Assembly (NCBI RefSeq): GCF_001659605.2
Contig: NC_035161.2
Span: 5,040,265-5,104,264, forward strand
Source: Manihot esculenta
Lineage: Eukaryota; Streptophyta; Magnoliopsida; Malpighiales; Euphorbiaceae
Length of the DNA: 64,000 nucleotides
Reading direction: 5' to 3'
Below are positions 28,846 to 40,800 of this stretch, piece by piece. The translations under genes were made by a program, and so were the position numbers. Numbering within the stretch: the stretch's first letter is position 1; each line of letters opens with the position of its first letter. Under the pieces are notes generated by a model. That model worked only from the letters and a program-made list of their open reading frames with translations. It ran no database searches and had not been told where the DNA came from.

Positions 28846-29909
28846 TATCAATTTTTCGTTATTTTTTATGAAATGATTAAAATACTCTTAACAATATATC
28901 AAAATTTCACATTTGTATTCGTTAATTTTTTTTTCTATAAATAAATGGTTTTATTCTTGTAGTGAATTTTATTTATAAAAAAAATATTGCTTGAAGGACT
29001 TTCGGTTCGACTAAATCAAAATAAAAATACTAAATTAATGAGCTTTAAAAATATTAATTAATTTTTAAGAAATCTAAGTGCATACAAAGTTTTCATTCTT
29101 ACATATAAAAAATATAAATGCATAATATTATAAATCATTTTGATTACATTTATGATATCCAATCATTACTATTTTTTAAGGCATTTTAATTAGATAGTTT
29201 TAAAAAATAAATGGACAAAAGTGTTAGAAATAATAAAATTGAGGAATTAAATATTCAGGAATTTAGCTTATGGATAGCCGAATTAAAATTTAAAAATTTT
29301 TTAAAATAAAGAGATTGATATATTAATAATTAATAGACAGAATTACTGTCAGGATTTTAAATTATTGAAAAATTCGCTAATTAATTTGTATTTTAAAATT
29401 TTTTTAATTTATTTTATAAAATTAATTTTTTTTAATTTTGAAGAATCAAATTGCGTATTTCCTTTTTTTTAAAAAAAAATACTATGAGTCAATCTATTTT
29501 AGTATTGATAATAAAGACTAAATAGTATAAATTTTTAAAATTATAGGAATTAAATAATATATATAATTAAAATTACAGACTAAATAGTATAAAAATTCAA
29601 AGGTTTTTTTTTTTTGAAAAATGATTAAAAAGTTTGATTTTATAAAATACAGGGGAGTGAAACTTTATAGATTTTTTTTTTTCTAAAAGAGAAAGTGTCT
29701 ATCCCAACTTGTATATATCTCCCACTAAATATTCATTCTTGAAGCATCATCTCAATAAAATAATTTAGAGAAATTCAAATTGGCATTTTTTTTTCTGATT
29801 TTTATTCTCTTTTTTCACATGGAATTTCTTTTAAACTTGAACATCATCAAAAGAGGGTTTTAACAAATACATGTGCTGCACATTTATTTAATTACAGACT
29901 ACTTAGCAA

Positions 29910-31649
29910 TCAATAGATAAATCCAGAATAGTTTACGTTCAGAAGTCCCAGTGAAAATACCCTGGGATGAATTTCCTGAAATTCACTACATATTGGAATT
30001 GGATTTCCCACCAATCTCAAATCAAAAGACTCCTTCAACTTGCCATCTTCATCAAGCCTCCAAGCAACTTGTCTGTTTGTATTTCCATTTACACTTGTAA
30101 CAGGAATCCAGAACTCCCCTTTTGCATTCCTCTTTATATTGTCTGGCCTTCCAGGGAACTTTGTGAAAATTTCTGTTGTGTTAGCTTTGTCTCCTGCAAG
30201 CCAAAACTTCAGGGTTCTGTTGTTAAGATACTCTGAAACTAGCACAAAGTCTGCATGTTTGCTTATAGCTACTCCCACTGGCACCCCAAGGTTGTGGACT
30301 AATACTGTTGCTTGTTTCTTTTTGATGTCATATTTTATTAGCCTTCCTGTCTGGTCTCCGCTGAGTAATGCTTCATTGAATTGCCTGCCAATTGTAAAAA
30401 GTTTGATTCAATTATCTTAGCAAGGAAAATTAACATCATGTTGATCAAGTAGTGGTTTTAAATTTATTTTCACAACTATGAAGTGGACTTGGTTTAAGGA
30501 ATTGAATTTTGTCTTTTGGGGTTCTATTGGATTTCAATTCGGTTCATATTTTGATTCAACTTTTATTTTAGGGTTCTGTTGTACTTCATTACTATTCATA
30601 TTTCGATTCGATTTTGATTTTAATTAAGCTTAATTATTAAATTTTTAAAAAGTCTTTTTATTAAATTTTATTTTTTAAGATCAGGATCGACTACGATTCG
30701 GTTCTATTTAGTAATTTAGTAATTTTTTAAATTTGAGAGAACAGTTAACAAGTTTTTCAAAATTATAGAGATTTTATAGTAAAATATTTAACGGTTAAAA
30801 TTAAAAAAAAAAACTAATTAATAAATTTTTAAAACGTCAAAATTATTTTAATATATTTTTTAAAATTAAAAAACTGATCAATGAATTTTTTATATTCTAC
30901 GAATTAAATAGTAATTTCATATCATAGTAATTAAAAAAGAAAATAGAAAAAATGATAATTATAATACCTTAGCTGAAATTTGGAGCTAACGTCGGTGAAG
31001 TAAACTACTCCATTTTTCTGATCAATGTCCAAGGCATTGAGGTTTTTGTAAGGAACTCCACCTGCAGATTTAGAAATCGTAGTGCCGATCCCACCTTGGG
31101 GACCAACTTCTACAAGTCCAAAATAAGCATCAGCAATATAGAGATGTCCAGTTGTATGATAAAATGCCACACCGAGTGGCCGTCCACAGATTGGTGCAAT
31201 TTCACGGTTAGTATTCGCATCACAAAGCCGCCTGGGCCTGATGAGCAAGATCAAAATGTTTAATTTATTTGCATTTAATAAATGGAGAACGGAAATGCCA
31301 TATATTCATTTACGAGAGGCGTACAGCCAGGCACGTATAAGAATTACTCACAAGAAAAGAGAAAGAGTGACTAATCTAGGTGTTTTAATATTCAATACCT
31401 GGTGGGAGAAGTGGTGGCAAATTCAACATACCCAACAATTGGATTGACGTATTTGAAGACTCTGCCATTGTCGACGCCGGTGTATGGACCGACACCAGCA
31501 CTGTCAAAAGCAGTGGCCTCAGGGGCAGCTGCGGAGGGTGGAAGGTGAAGCTTTATTATCTTTTGCTTGTGATAATGTGAAAGAATAAAAGAAGGGTGTA
31601 AGGTGAGAGTAAAAATGAAGAGGAGCTTTTGCAAAGGTATGGAAACCAT
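29910..31649 (-). CDS. Strictosidine synthase-like protein, copy A
   Basis: Three exons: 31649-31399, 31237-30968, 30384-29910. Both junctions split an AG|G codon and the protein is 331 aa. Residues 1-24 (MVSIPLQKLLFIFTLTL...) are a secretory signal peptide. The body is the six-bladed beta-propeller of the strictosidine synthase (SSL/Str_synth) family: GRPLGVAFYHTTGHLYIADA, GLVEVGP, GVVYFTDVSSKFQLR, GRPDNIKRNAKGEFW and the C-terminal FSLGLLN. True strictosidine synthase condenses tryptamine and secologanin using a glutamate near the C-terminus. An E is present in SEFQEI, but most SSL proteins outside alkaloid plants do not make strictosidine, so the substrate is unknown. Intron 2 is 583 bp, against 95 bp in copy B. 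A TATAAA lies at 31701-31706 (minus). Confidence 0.9.
30385..30967. repeat. Repeat-expanded intron 2 of SSL copy A
   Basis: Compared with the 95-bp intron in copy B, this intron has gained almost 490 bp of A/T-rich repeat DNA. It includes cattcggttc / gattcggttct words at 30530-30705 and, near 30890-30930, gaattaaatagtaattt, which is the right end of the MITE family of 32306-32682. Confidence 0.55.
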
Positions 31650-31700
31650 TTCAAATCTTTGGCTTAGAGTTATTCAAGAATTGCATAGATCTCTACTGCA

Positions 31701-31706
31701 TTTATA
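31701..31706 (-). promoter_or_regulatory. TATA box of SSL copy A
   Basis: TATAAA on the minus strand lies 52 bp upstream of the ATG at 31649. Copy B has the weaker TATAAG at the equivalent place (36126-36131). Confidence 0.5.
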
Positions 31707-32079
31707 GATTAATGGATAGAAAATGACCTCTCAATTTTTTTTTCTTTTCTTTTAAGAACATGTAAGTTTTTCTTTTTCTGATTAAAAATTTCCAATCATT
31801 TATTTATTTAAACTTATCAGCAAATTCCCCTATGTTTTCGACATAAATTTTAATTCTTTTTAGGATTTGTAATTGATCTTCCAATAATGCCTTTTGTAAG
31901 AATAGAATCTTTAAAAACACGATTTTTTAAGTTTAAATTTTTTTAAAAAAAAAAAAAGTTAATGAAGGTTTTTTTTAATATTTTTTTTTTCAAAAATTTA
32001 AGTTATATTTTTCGTTTTAAAGTATTTTGAGTTTTACCACTACATTAACATTTATTGGTAATTTTTTTTAAACCATGGT

Positions 32080-33590
32080 CACAATATTTAAATATACATT
32101 CCATCCTATTAAAATTTTAAATTTAATTAATTAATATATGTTATAAATTCATATGATAAAAAGCAAATACCTCATTAATTTAAACAATATGTTGGCTATG
32201 TATTTTTTTCTATATAAATAGAGATTAGATGTATAAAATAAAGTATAAAAATCTACTAATAGAGCAATAGATTTTCGGAGCGAATTTAAAATGGTATTAA
32301 ATTTAATTGAAAAAATTATTATTTAGTTTTTATGTATGAAAAAACTTATTAATTGATTTCTTGATTTTAAAAAATGAATTAAAATGCCTTTACGTTTTAA
32401 AAAAATTTATTAGTTAGTTGCTCTGTTAATTTTATCTGTTAAGAATTATAAAAAAGTTTAAAATGTTCCCATATGGACGGATAAAAAATTTAAAATGTTT
32501 CCGTATAGACGGATTAATTAATAATTTTTTTAAAAAATTTGAGAAACGTGAAATATTTAATTGTAAAATTAATGTAAAGTCTAATTAGTAATTTTTTAAA
32601 ATTTTAGAGATGTTTTTAAAATCTAAAAATTAATTAGTGTGTTTTTTTATATTGCAAAGATTAGATAGTAATTTTTTTAATTTAGTATTAAATTGATATC
32701 CATTATTAAAATTATAAAAATAATATTTTTTCTAATTTATTTAATTTATTTCAAAATTCATTATTAAATTAATAACATATTAGTAAAAATCTCTTAGATT
32801 ACAATCCGTTGCTATATTTGAGAGCATTAGAATAATATTATAAATTTAGTAACAAATTTAGATAAATATTACTAAATTAATAATAAATTCTTCCACCGTT
32901 AAACTTTAGAGAAAAAAAAATATTCTCTTTACTTCTTAGAAATTCGCTTTTTTTTTTTTTTCAAATGTTGTATGGGATTGCATTTATTACTGATTTTACT
33001 AATTCATTTAATTAATAATACACTAACTATATTTATTTTATTGGTCAATTTTATTATTATTATTATTTAAAAATATTAATTTAATTAATTGAATTATTTT
33101 TCCATTTGAATCTACATTCCATCCTATTATATTTTTAAATTTAATTAATTAATATATGTTATAAATGTTTTCCATTCATATGAAAAAAAAAGCAAATATA
33201 TAATTTTGAATTTTTAAAACAATTTGTTGACCATGTATTTTTCTACATAAATGGAGATTAGATATCGCAAATAAAGTATAAAATTATACCGAAACAGCAA
33301 TAGATTTTAGTAACGAATTAAAAAATGTTATTAAAGTTAGTATTAGATTGATATTCATTACTAAAATTGTAAAAATTAAAATTATTTGTGAATTTATTAA
33401 TAAATTTCAAAATATATTATTAAATTAATAACAAATTACTGATGAACTGAAATTTATTAATTTACGATCCATTACTATATTTGATATCATTTTAATATGT
33501 AAATTTAGTAACAGAAAATAAATATTATTGAATTAGTAATAGTAGAATAAATTTTAAAGAAAAATATTGTCTCTTACATTTTAAAAATTT
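32080..33590. repeat. Local A/T-rich tandem duplication
   Basis: The block beginning cattccatcctatta at about 32099 returns at about 33117. The two run in parallel through tatgttataaat, ggagattagat / agagattagat, caatagatttt and the later block attaaattaataacatatta. The first copy is interrupted by an insertion at 32306-32682, absent from the second. No coding sequence is present. Confidence 0.55.
32306..32682. mobile_element. A/T-rich MITE inserted in duplication copy 1
   Basis: The left end AAAAAATTATTATTTAGT is an inverted match (15 of 18) to the right end, whose complement is AAAAAATTACTATCTAAT. The sibling duplicate at 33330 shows the unoccupied site, and aattta occurs on both sides of the insertion. 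Relatives or fragments lie at 15505, 30890 and 56305. Confidence 0.6.
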
Positions 33591-33689
33591 ATATTTATTT
33601 AAATAATTTAAATTAATTATTTTAATTTAAATAAAAAATAAATTTAAAATTATTTGAATCAGTTCGAAGGATATGATTAAATTTATTGC

Positions 33690-34170
33690 AGGGAAAGAAA
33701 TTATTATGTTGCGGTCCATTCTGATAATATGTTTGTCCGTTATAATTTTTCTGGAGGATGGAAAAAATTTGGAATCTCCATGCCTTCAAAACTCAAGAAT
33801 TTCATGCGGTGACTTGTTTGCGATATCTTGCCAACTAAGCTAAATTTAAGACCAATCAATTGAGGTTGATGCTAGGTGTCTCTATTGTGGAGGAGAGGAA
33901 AGTTGTGCTCATGTTTTATGAATTGTCCCCATTCACAAACATGTTGGCAAATCTTGGGGTTACGGCTTTAGCTAAATTCTTTAATCAGTTGCAATGATTT
34001 TCCGACTTCACTTTGGCAATCCTCTGAACAAGAGTTGAAGGAAAAAAATTGTACTGTAGCATAGAGCATTTGGACATAAAGGAATCGACTTCTTTGGCAA
34101 AATATTCCTTCTAGTGCAGAGGAGGTAGTAGCTTCAGGCCTCCAGGAGCAAAGTATCCATTGGAAGTAAT
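33690..34170 (+). pseudogene. Fossil of a non-LTR retrotransposon C-terminal zinc-binding domain
   Basis: Interrupted plus-strand frames read GWKKFGISMPSKLKNF, then CDILPTKLNLR, then VDARCLYCGGEESCAHVL and finally CPHSQTCW. This is the zf-RVT pattern at the C-terminus of plant LINE reverse transcriptases. A later piece (NRLLWQNIP...) fits the sequence that follows in such elements. Several stops and shifts show it is dead. Confidence 0.65.
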
Positions 34171-34189
34171 ACTCGGAGGTGAGTTTAAA

Positions 34190-34545
34190 CTGAAAAAATA
34201 TATTGAATTAAATTAATTTAAAAATTTACATTGATTTTTTATTTAGTTTGATTTTTTATTTATTTCGATTTGATTTAATTTTTAATTTAAAAAATTTTAA
34301 TTATTTTGATTAGATTTTGATCAGAAAAAATAAAAAAAAACTGAATCAAATGCGATAATAGTATATTATTTTCAATAATATAGAGAGATTAGATCATATT
34401 AAGGTTAAAATACTCCAGTTAGATTTTACAATACTGAATATAAAATATAAAAAATAAAAAAGTTATTAAAAATTAAAATCGATCAAATCGAATTAAATCA
34501 AATCGAATCAGATCTAAATCGATCCAATACTATGATAAATTTGGA
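34190..34545. repeat. About 450-bp dispersed repeat, copy 2 (inverted)
   Basis: The stretch gagagattagatcatattaa and the following aaaatcgatcaaatcgaatt are the reverse complement of the interior of the repeat at 28395-28845 and 51675-52155. Confidence 0.5.
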
Positions 34546-34829
34546 TTAGATCTAAGCCAGCCCACAATTTAGCTCAAGTGAAGAAGAGAAGTGCACGTTA
34601 TCCTATTCTAAATCCACAGTGGAATTCAACAAAGTGCTATATCCCAACTTGTACATCTCCCATGAATATTCAATCTTGAAACATCACCTCAAGAAAATAA
34701 TTTAGAGAAATTCAAATATGCATTCTTTTGTTTTTTTCTGAATTTCATTTCCTGTTTTCACATGGAATTTCCTTTAAACTATGAACATCATCAAAATATG
34801 AGGGTTCTAACAGTGGCAAATACATGCAA

Positions 34830-36062
34830 TCAATACATAATTCCAGAGTAGTTCAAATTTAGAATTCCAAGTGAAAAAACCCTAGGATGAATTTCTTGAA
34901 CTTCACTATACATTGGAAGTGGATTTCCCACCATTCTCAAATCAAAAGACTTCTTCAACTTGCCATCTTCATCAAGCTTCCAAGCAACTGTTCTGTTTGG
35001 ATTCCCATTTACACTTGTGACAGGAATCCAGAATTCCCCTTTTGCATTCCTCTTTATATTGTCTGGTCTTCCAGGGAACTTGGTGAAAATTTCTGTTGTT
35101 TTAGCTTTATGTCCTGTAAGCCAAAATCTCAGGGTTCTGTTGTGAACGTACTCTGAAACAATCACAAAGTCTCCATGTTTGCTTACTGCTACTCCCACTG
35201 GCAGCCCAAGGTTGTGGGCTAATACTGTTGCTTGTTTCTTTCTGATGTCATATTTCAGTAGCCTTCCTGTTTGGTCTCCACTGAGTAATGCATCATTGAA
35301 TTGCCTACCAATTGTCCATTAAAAATCAGGCGGTGACAAAGGTCTACCGTAAAATTAAGAGCAGGAGATGAAAAAAAAGGAAAAAGAAAACTGTCATACC
35401 TTAGCTGAAATTTGGTGCTAAGGTCGGTGAAGTAAACTACTCCATTTTTCTGATCAACGTCTAAGGCATTAAGGTTTCGGTAAGGAACTCCACCTGCAGA
35501 TTTGGAAATCGAAGCAGCAATCCCACCTCGGGGACCAACTTCTACAAGTCCAAAATAAGCATCAGCAATATAGAGATGTCCAGTTGTATGATAAAATGCC
35601 AAGCCTAGTGGTCGTCCACATTTTGGTTCAATTGCACGGTTAGAATTCCCATCACAAAGCTGCTTGGGTCTGAAGGGTAAGATCAATATTTAATTGATTT
35701 GCATTTAATATATTTGTTGGATACATAAGCAGGGTGCAAATAAGAATTACTCATAAAAAGAGAGATAATGGCTAAATCAAGTGCTTTGGTAGTACGTATA
35801 GGTACCTGGTGGAAGAAGTGGTGGCAAATTCAACATACCCATCAGTTGGATTGACGTATTTGAAGACTCTACCATCGGCGACGCCAGTGTATGGGCCAAA
35901 ACCGGCACGATCAAAAGCAGTTGCCTCAGGGCCAGCTACAGAGGGTGGAAGGTAAAGCTTTATTATTTTCTGTTTCTGATCATGTGAAAGAATAAAAGAA
36001 GGGAAAAATAAGAAGCTAAAAAGAAAAATGATGAGAAGCTTTTGTAAAGCTATGGAATCCAT
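34830..36062 (-). CDS. Strictosidine synthase-like protein, copy B
   Basis: Three exons: 36062-35806, 35669-35400, 35304-34830, giving 333 aa. Exons 2 and 3 have exactly the lengths of copy A (270 and 475 nt) and the same splice phases. The chosen start (MDSIALQKLLIIF...) aligns with that of copy A and begins a signal peptide; an in-frame upstream ATG at 36113 would add 17 residues in front and spoil it. Propeller motifs are GRPLGLAFYHTTGHLYIADA, GVVYFTDLSTKFQLR and GRPDNIKRNAKGEFW. The C-terminal glutamate region is SEVQEI. High similarity to copy A, including both flanks, indicates a fairly recent tandem duplication. The substrate is unknown; SSL proteins are secreted or vacuolar. Confidence 0.9.
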
Positions 36063-37231
36063 AAGATGATAGCTATATGAGTTCATGATTTCAGAAGCAT
36101 ACATGAATTGCATATCTCTACTGTACTTATAGATTAATGGCTAGAAAATGACTTGTCATCCACTTTCTAATTTTTTTTTTCTGTAGAACATGTAAGGTTT
36201 TGTTTTTCTATTAAAAATTTCCAACCATTGACTTTTTCTGTTTATCAAGAAATTCCTCTAGGCTGGAATATAAATCTAATCCTTTAAGATTGGTAATTGC
36301 TTCTCTTAATAATATTTTTTTCAAGAATAGAATCTTTAGGAGCACAATCTTTTTCAACATAAATCATGAGGATGCTTCCAAGCCCTTAATACTTGACTTT
36401 CCCAATTGGATGGCGTGTCAACATTTCATTTTAGCACAATTCAAAGGTTTCGGCATTCAAACTAAGCTCAATTTTAATGTATTCTAATGAGAGTTCCCAC
36501 ACCCTAACTTATAATAATATATATTTATATGAGAAGTGAGATAATCATGAAATTGACAAAAAAATAAATAAATATAGTTAAATTTAATATTACAAATAGC
36601 TCTCTATATTTTAATTGATTAAAAATAGAAATTATTATTATTATTTAAAATTTTAATTTAATTAATATTTTATCTCATATTTTAAAATAACACATTCAAT
36701 TATTATGTAATTTTAAAAAAATTATTAAAATGAAATATATAAGAGAATATTAAAAGTGTAAATGTGATTAGTGATTATATTAAAATATTAGGTATTTTAA
36801 TAGAAATTATTAAATATTAATATTGACTATTAACTAAAATGATAAATTGTAGTTTTTAATTATACAATTCTAATAAATTTTACTGAACATCAAAATGGAT
36901 TGTAATTAAGAAATATTAAATTAATAAATCCAAATTAATATTAGATAATTCTGAAAAAAAAATTTAAAATAATTATTATAATATTTTTAACGTGAAAGAT
37001 AATATAATTTTTAATAAATATATTAAAATTAAGATAATTATTATAATATTAAATTATTATATTGCAATTTTTAAAAAATGACTATAAGATAATGGAATAG
37101 TGATATGTTTCAATAACAATATTTTTTAATTTGTATATATATTTAATTTATTAATCTTAATAAAGTTAAAATATATTTTTTAAACAATCAATTATAGTTA
37201 TATTATTAATATAATTTAGTTATTGAGAATT
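36063..37231. other. SSL-B promoter and A/T-rich DNA before the retrotransposon
   Basis: Positions 36063 to about 36352 match the SSL-A upstream region. From 36490 to the retrotransposon border the sequence is about 85% A/T with no feature I can identify. Confidence 0.6.
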
Positions 37232-37236
37232 AATAT
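37232..37236. repeat. Target site duplication, left (AATAT)
   Basis: AATAT immediately precedes the 5' LTR and is repeated exactly after the 3' LTR at 50886-50890. Confidence 0.9.
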
Positions 37237-37743
37237 TGATGACCGCTGGATTTCCCTACCCCCAATCCTGGGCCTAGATTATGGCCACGGCCCATGAAAG
37301 GAAGGCCCGCACGCCCTCTCAAAACAAGCCCAGAGCATCAGACCCCTGAGGCCGGACTCCACCAGATTCTTCCTCATCGAGATCGGCCCAGCCCGTATAA
37401 CCTTCCAATGGATTCCTTCTCCTCCTGGGTTCAGCGTCCAACCCAGCTCTCGGCCCAGCCCAGAATTCAGAACGAGACTCGTCATACAGCCTGGCAGATC
37501 CGCTCGAGCGTACGCACGGGGGAGAATCAGAGGCTGTTACGCATGGAGCAGGCACTTGATATCCTCGTACGCCCATATCTGTATGGCAGAGACGCGTGGC
37601 CCAATCATGGGAGAGCCGTTATACGTCACCAGCAAGCAGAAAGAAAGGATAAAAGGGATACCCCTCTAGAGAGATAGGCCAAACTTTATTCTTCAATACT
37701 AAAACCCTTGTAAAACCCTATTCTATTGGATCTCAGAACATCA
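37237..37743 (+). repeat. 5' LTR, 507 bp
   Basis: It begins TGATGACCGCTGG and ends ...AGAACATCA (TG...CA). A TATA-like gataaaag lies at about 37648, near the expected U3/R boundary. The 3' LTR is at 50379-50885 with 11 differences and no indels. Confidence 0.95.
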
Positions 37744-37745
37744 AT

Positions 37746-37762
37746 TGGCGCCGTCTGTGGGA
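37746..37762 (+). promoter_or_regulatory. Primer binding site
   Basis: TGGCGCCGTCTGTGGGA starts 2 bp after the LTR. The first nine bases equal those of the tRNA-Asp primer site used by many Athila/Tat elements (TGGCGCCGT), after which it diverges from the Asp tRNA I remember. The primer identity is therefore tentative. Confidence 0.65.
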
Positions 37763-37824
37763 AACGACGGAGATCTTTTCATCACCGGAGTTTTCACTCT
37801 TAACAAAACCCACTGAGATCCACG

Positions 37825-40800
37825 ATGGCTAATCACCAAGAAAGTAACCTTAACATCCCAAATGACCTAAGCTCTGCCCAAGAGGGGCAACAATTCTCTT
37901 TTTCTAGTCCTACGAAATTAAACAACCAAACACCTGTTCCTCTTAATCCCTCGCCAAGTTTGGCAGGGAATGCTCCCGCTGTTACCTTGTCTAACCAGGA
38001 TCTTCAAAACATGGCTTGCCAGTTACAGAATACCGCCCACTGGTTGGGGCAGATAATGCAACAGAGAGGCCTCAACACCCCAGTAAATACACTCCCGGTT
38101 GTAGAGGAACCTCAGACCAATGACCCCCGACCTGCACCTGACCGTCTTCAAACCAGCAGCCGCGATACTGAAGAAAGAGGAAGAAAAACCGGCGAAGAGG
38201 AAGGACCGGAGGCCCGAATCCATGCGAGGAGGGCGAGAGAGATGATAGAAAATGAGGAGGTGGATAACTATTCCGCCGAAATAACCGGGTGGACGGGAAC
38301 TGAAGCAGAGGAGGAGGAATACCACCTGGAGAAAAAACCCAGCCCAGAAGACGAGAAGGTGGACCAAAAGTTGAAGAAATTGAGAGAACAGCTCCTAGCC
38401 GAGCTAGGTAAGAAAGACCAAAGCCAAACGTCTTTGCCTACTTCTTCCCCTTTCTCAAAGTGGGTGCAGCAAGAGACTGTCCCTAAGAAGTTTATGATGC
38501 CATCAATGGCGGCTTATGATGGAACTGGTAACCCGAGGGAGCACGTCATGAACTATAAGACCTTCATGGAGTTGCAAACTTTGTCAGATGCCTTAATGTG
38601 TAAAGTATTTCCAACGACGCTCTTGAGACCAGCGCGGGCGTGGTTCAACAGCCTTGAGGCCGGAAGTATCAGAAGTTTCAGAGACCTAGCCATTCGCTTC
38701 ATCAGTCGATTCATAGCCGGGGTGCCAGCAGAGAGGAAGACGAGCTACTTGGAGACAGTATGACAGAGAGAGGGTGAATCACTCAGAGAGTATGTTGCTC
38801 GTTTCAATACGGAGGCCCTGCAGATTCCCGATCTCGATGAAGGAAGGGCGGTAGAGGCAATGCAAAAGGGAACGACCTCTGCTGAGTTCTTCGGTTCCTT
38901 AAGCAGGAAGCCTCCGACCTCCCTGGCCGAGCTGATGCAGAGAGCGGAGAAGTATATAAGGTAGGATGACGCCTTAGTAACAAGCCGATTTGCCAAAAGG
39001 ATGACAGGAAAAGAAAAAGCCTCAGAAGAAAGGAGGCCGGAGAAACACGAAAAGAAACACGGCAAGAGACCCGAGCCGTACAAGCAGGCCTGGGAGCGAA
39101 GGGATCAAAGGCCTCCCCCTCCACGGGTCCCTGAGCCATTGCCTCCCCCTTGGGTCCCTGAGAAGCCGACTCCACTAAATGCGTCCAGAGCCGAAGTGCT
39201 CATGGCTGTCCAGAATAAGGAGTTCCTCCAGTGGCCCAAACCTATGAAGCCGGAAGCAGACCAACGGAATCCTGACAAATATTGTCAATATCATCGGACG
39301 CATGGCCACGATACCAACAACTGCTTCCAATTGATAGCAGAGATCAAGAGGTTAATAAAGAGGGGGCACCTCAAGAACTTTGTAAAGAAATCAGAGGGAC
39401 AAAAGCCTCAATCCAGTCCGGCGGTTCAGGTGCCGAGGAGAACAGGAACGAGACCAGTGAACGATGGATCCAGTGGGACCATCAACATGATTGTTGGAGG
39501 AACGGGAGGTCGGATGGGCCGCCGAGGGAAGAAGAGAAATCGGGAGGGAGAGAGCAGCAGTACTGAGGTCATGCAAATCGTTGACCACTCTCCCATGACC
39601 ATCACCTTCTCTTCAGAAGATGCTCAGGGTATTCAGATGCCCCATGACGACGCGCTCGTCATTCACAATTATCGGGTAAAGAAGGTCTTAGTGGATGACG
39701 GGAGTAAAGTCAACTTGCTACCATACCGGGTTTTTCAGCAGATGGGAATTTCGGAAGAACAGTTGGTCCGAGACCAGGCACCAATCAAGGGGATCGGAGG
39801 AGTACCGGTGCTCGTGGAAGGGAAGGTGAAGCTGGCTCTCACCTTAGGTGAAGCACCCAGAACTCGTACTCACCACGAGGTATTTTTAGTGGTCAAACTT
39901 CCGTTAAGCTATAATGTGATCTTGGGGAGGCATGCGCTGTTCAATTTCGAAGCTGTCACCAGTATTAGGTATTTGGCGCTTAAATTTCCAACAGAAGAAG
40001 GAGTGGGAATAGTCCGGGGCAGCCAGGAAGAGGCAAGAGCAGTATACTTAGCCACAGTAGCAGAACCAAGTCCCACTGGAAAAGCTCTTGACTCGAAAAT
40101 TCTAGAGGTTCGGGATGAGAAAACAGAAGCCAGGACAGAACCAGTGGGGGAGCTGGAGATTTTCCCTTTGTCAGAAGCAGAGGCAGAAAAAGTCTTCAGT
40201 CTCAACGCCGGCCTCACTGAAGAACAAAAATCTGAAGTCATGGCCCTGATCCGAGGTCATGCGTCTAGTTTCGCCTGGAAGCCCTCCGACATGCCTGGAA
40301 TTGACCCTAAGGTCATGACACACAAACTTAATGTACTCCCCGAGGCCAAGCCAGTAAAGCAGAAGAAGAGAGTAGTAGGAAGAGAGAAGCAGCAGGCCAC
40401 CAGGGAGGAGGTGCAGAAACTCGAGGAGGTAGGCTTTATTAGGGAAGTTATGTACCCACAATGGCTAGCAAATCCTGTATTAGTCAAAAAAGCCAATGGC
40501 AAATATAGGATGTGCATAGATTTTACTGACCTAAATAAGGCCTGCCCTAAAGATTGTTATCCACTTCCTGATATTAATAAAATGATCGACTCTACGGCCG
40601 GTTTCGATTATATGTCTTCTTTGGATGCTATGTCTGGTTATCATCAAATCCCAATGGAAAGGTCAGATGAGGAAAAGACCTCGTTTATAACTGAAGATGG
40701 AACTTATTGCTACAGAGCTATGCCATTTGGATTGAGGAATGCCGGGGCAACTTACCAAAGATTAATGAATAAAATCTTCAAAAATCAGATTGGCAGGAAT

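Larger units (their letters stand above)
27338..29909. other. Intergenic region between MIS12 and SSL copy A
   Basis: It contains the MIS12 3' UTR, GCAT and TA microsatellites, a gypsy RNase H fossil (27780-28250) and a fold-back-like repeat (28395-28845), each listed separately. From 28850 to 29700 there is only A/T-rich DNA. Positions 29698-29909 are the 3' flank of SSL copy A and are duplicated downstream of copy B. Confidence 0.6.
31650..34829. other. Repeat-filled spacer between the two SSL genes
   Basis: Positions 31650 to about 31925 are the SSL-A upstream region and match the SSL-B upstream region (36063-36352). Then follow a local A/T-rich duplication (32080-32940 with 33108-33590), a MITE inside its first copy, a LINE fossil (33690-34170) and an inverted copy of the 450-bp repeat (34190-34545). 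Positions 34642-34829 are the 3' flank of SSL-B, matching that of SSL-A. Confidence 0.6.

Noticed and set aside
29910..36062. True strictosidine synthase and a start of an alkaloid gene cluster
   Set aside because: The proteins are SSL family members without evidence for the substrate pocket, and no secologanin or tryptophan decarboxylase genes lie nearby.
37294..37677. 127-aa open frame, repeated at 50436-50819
   Set aside because: It lies wholly inside the 507-bp LTRs, and both copies are simply the two LTRs. It has no recognised domain and no reason to be translated.
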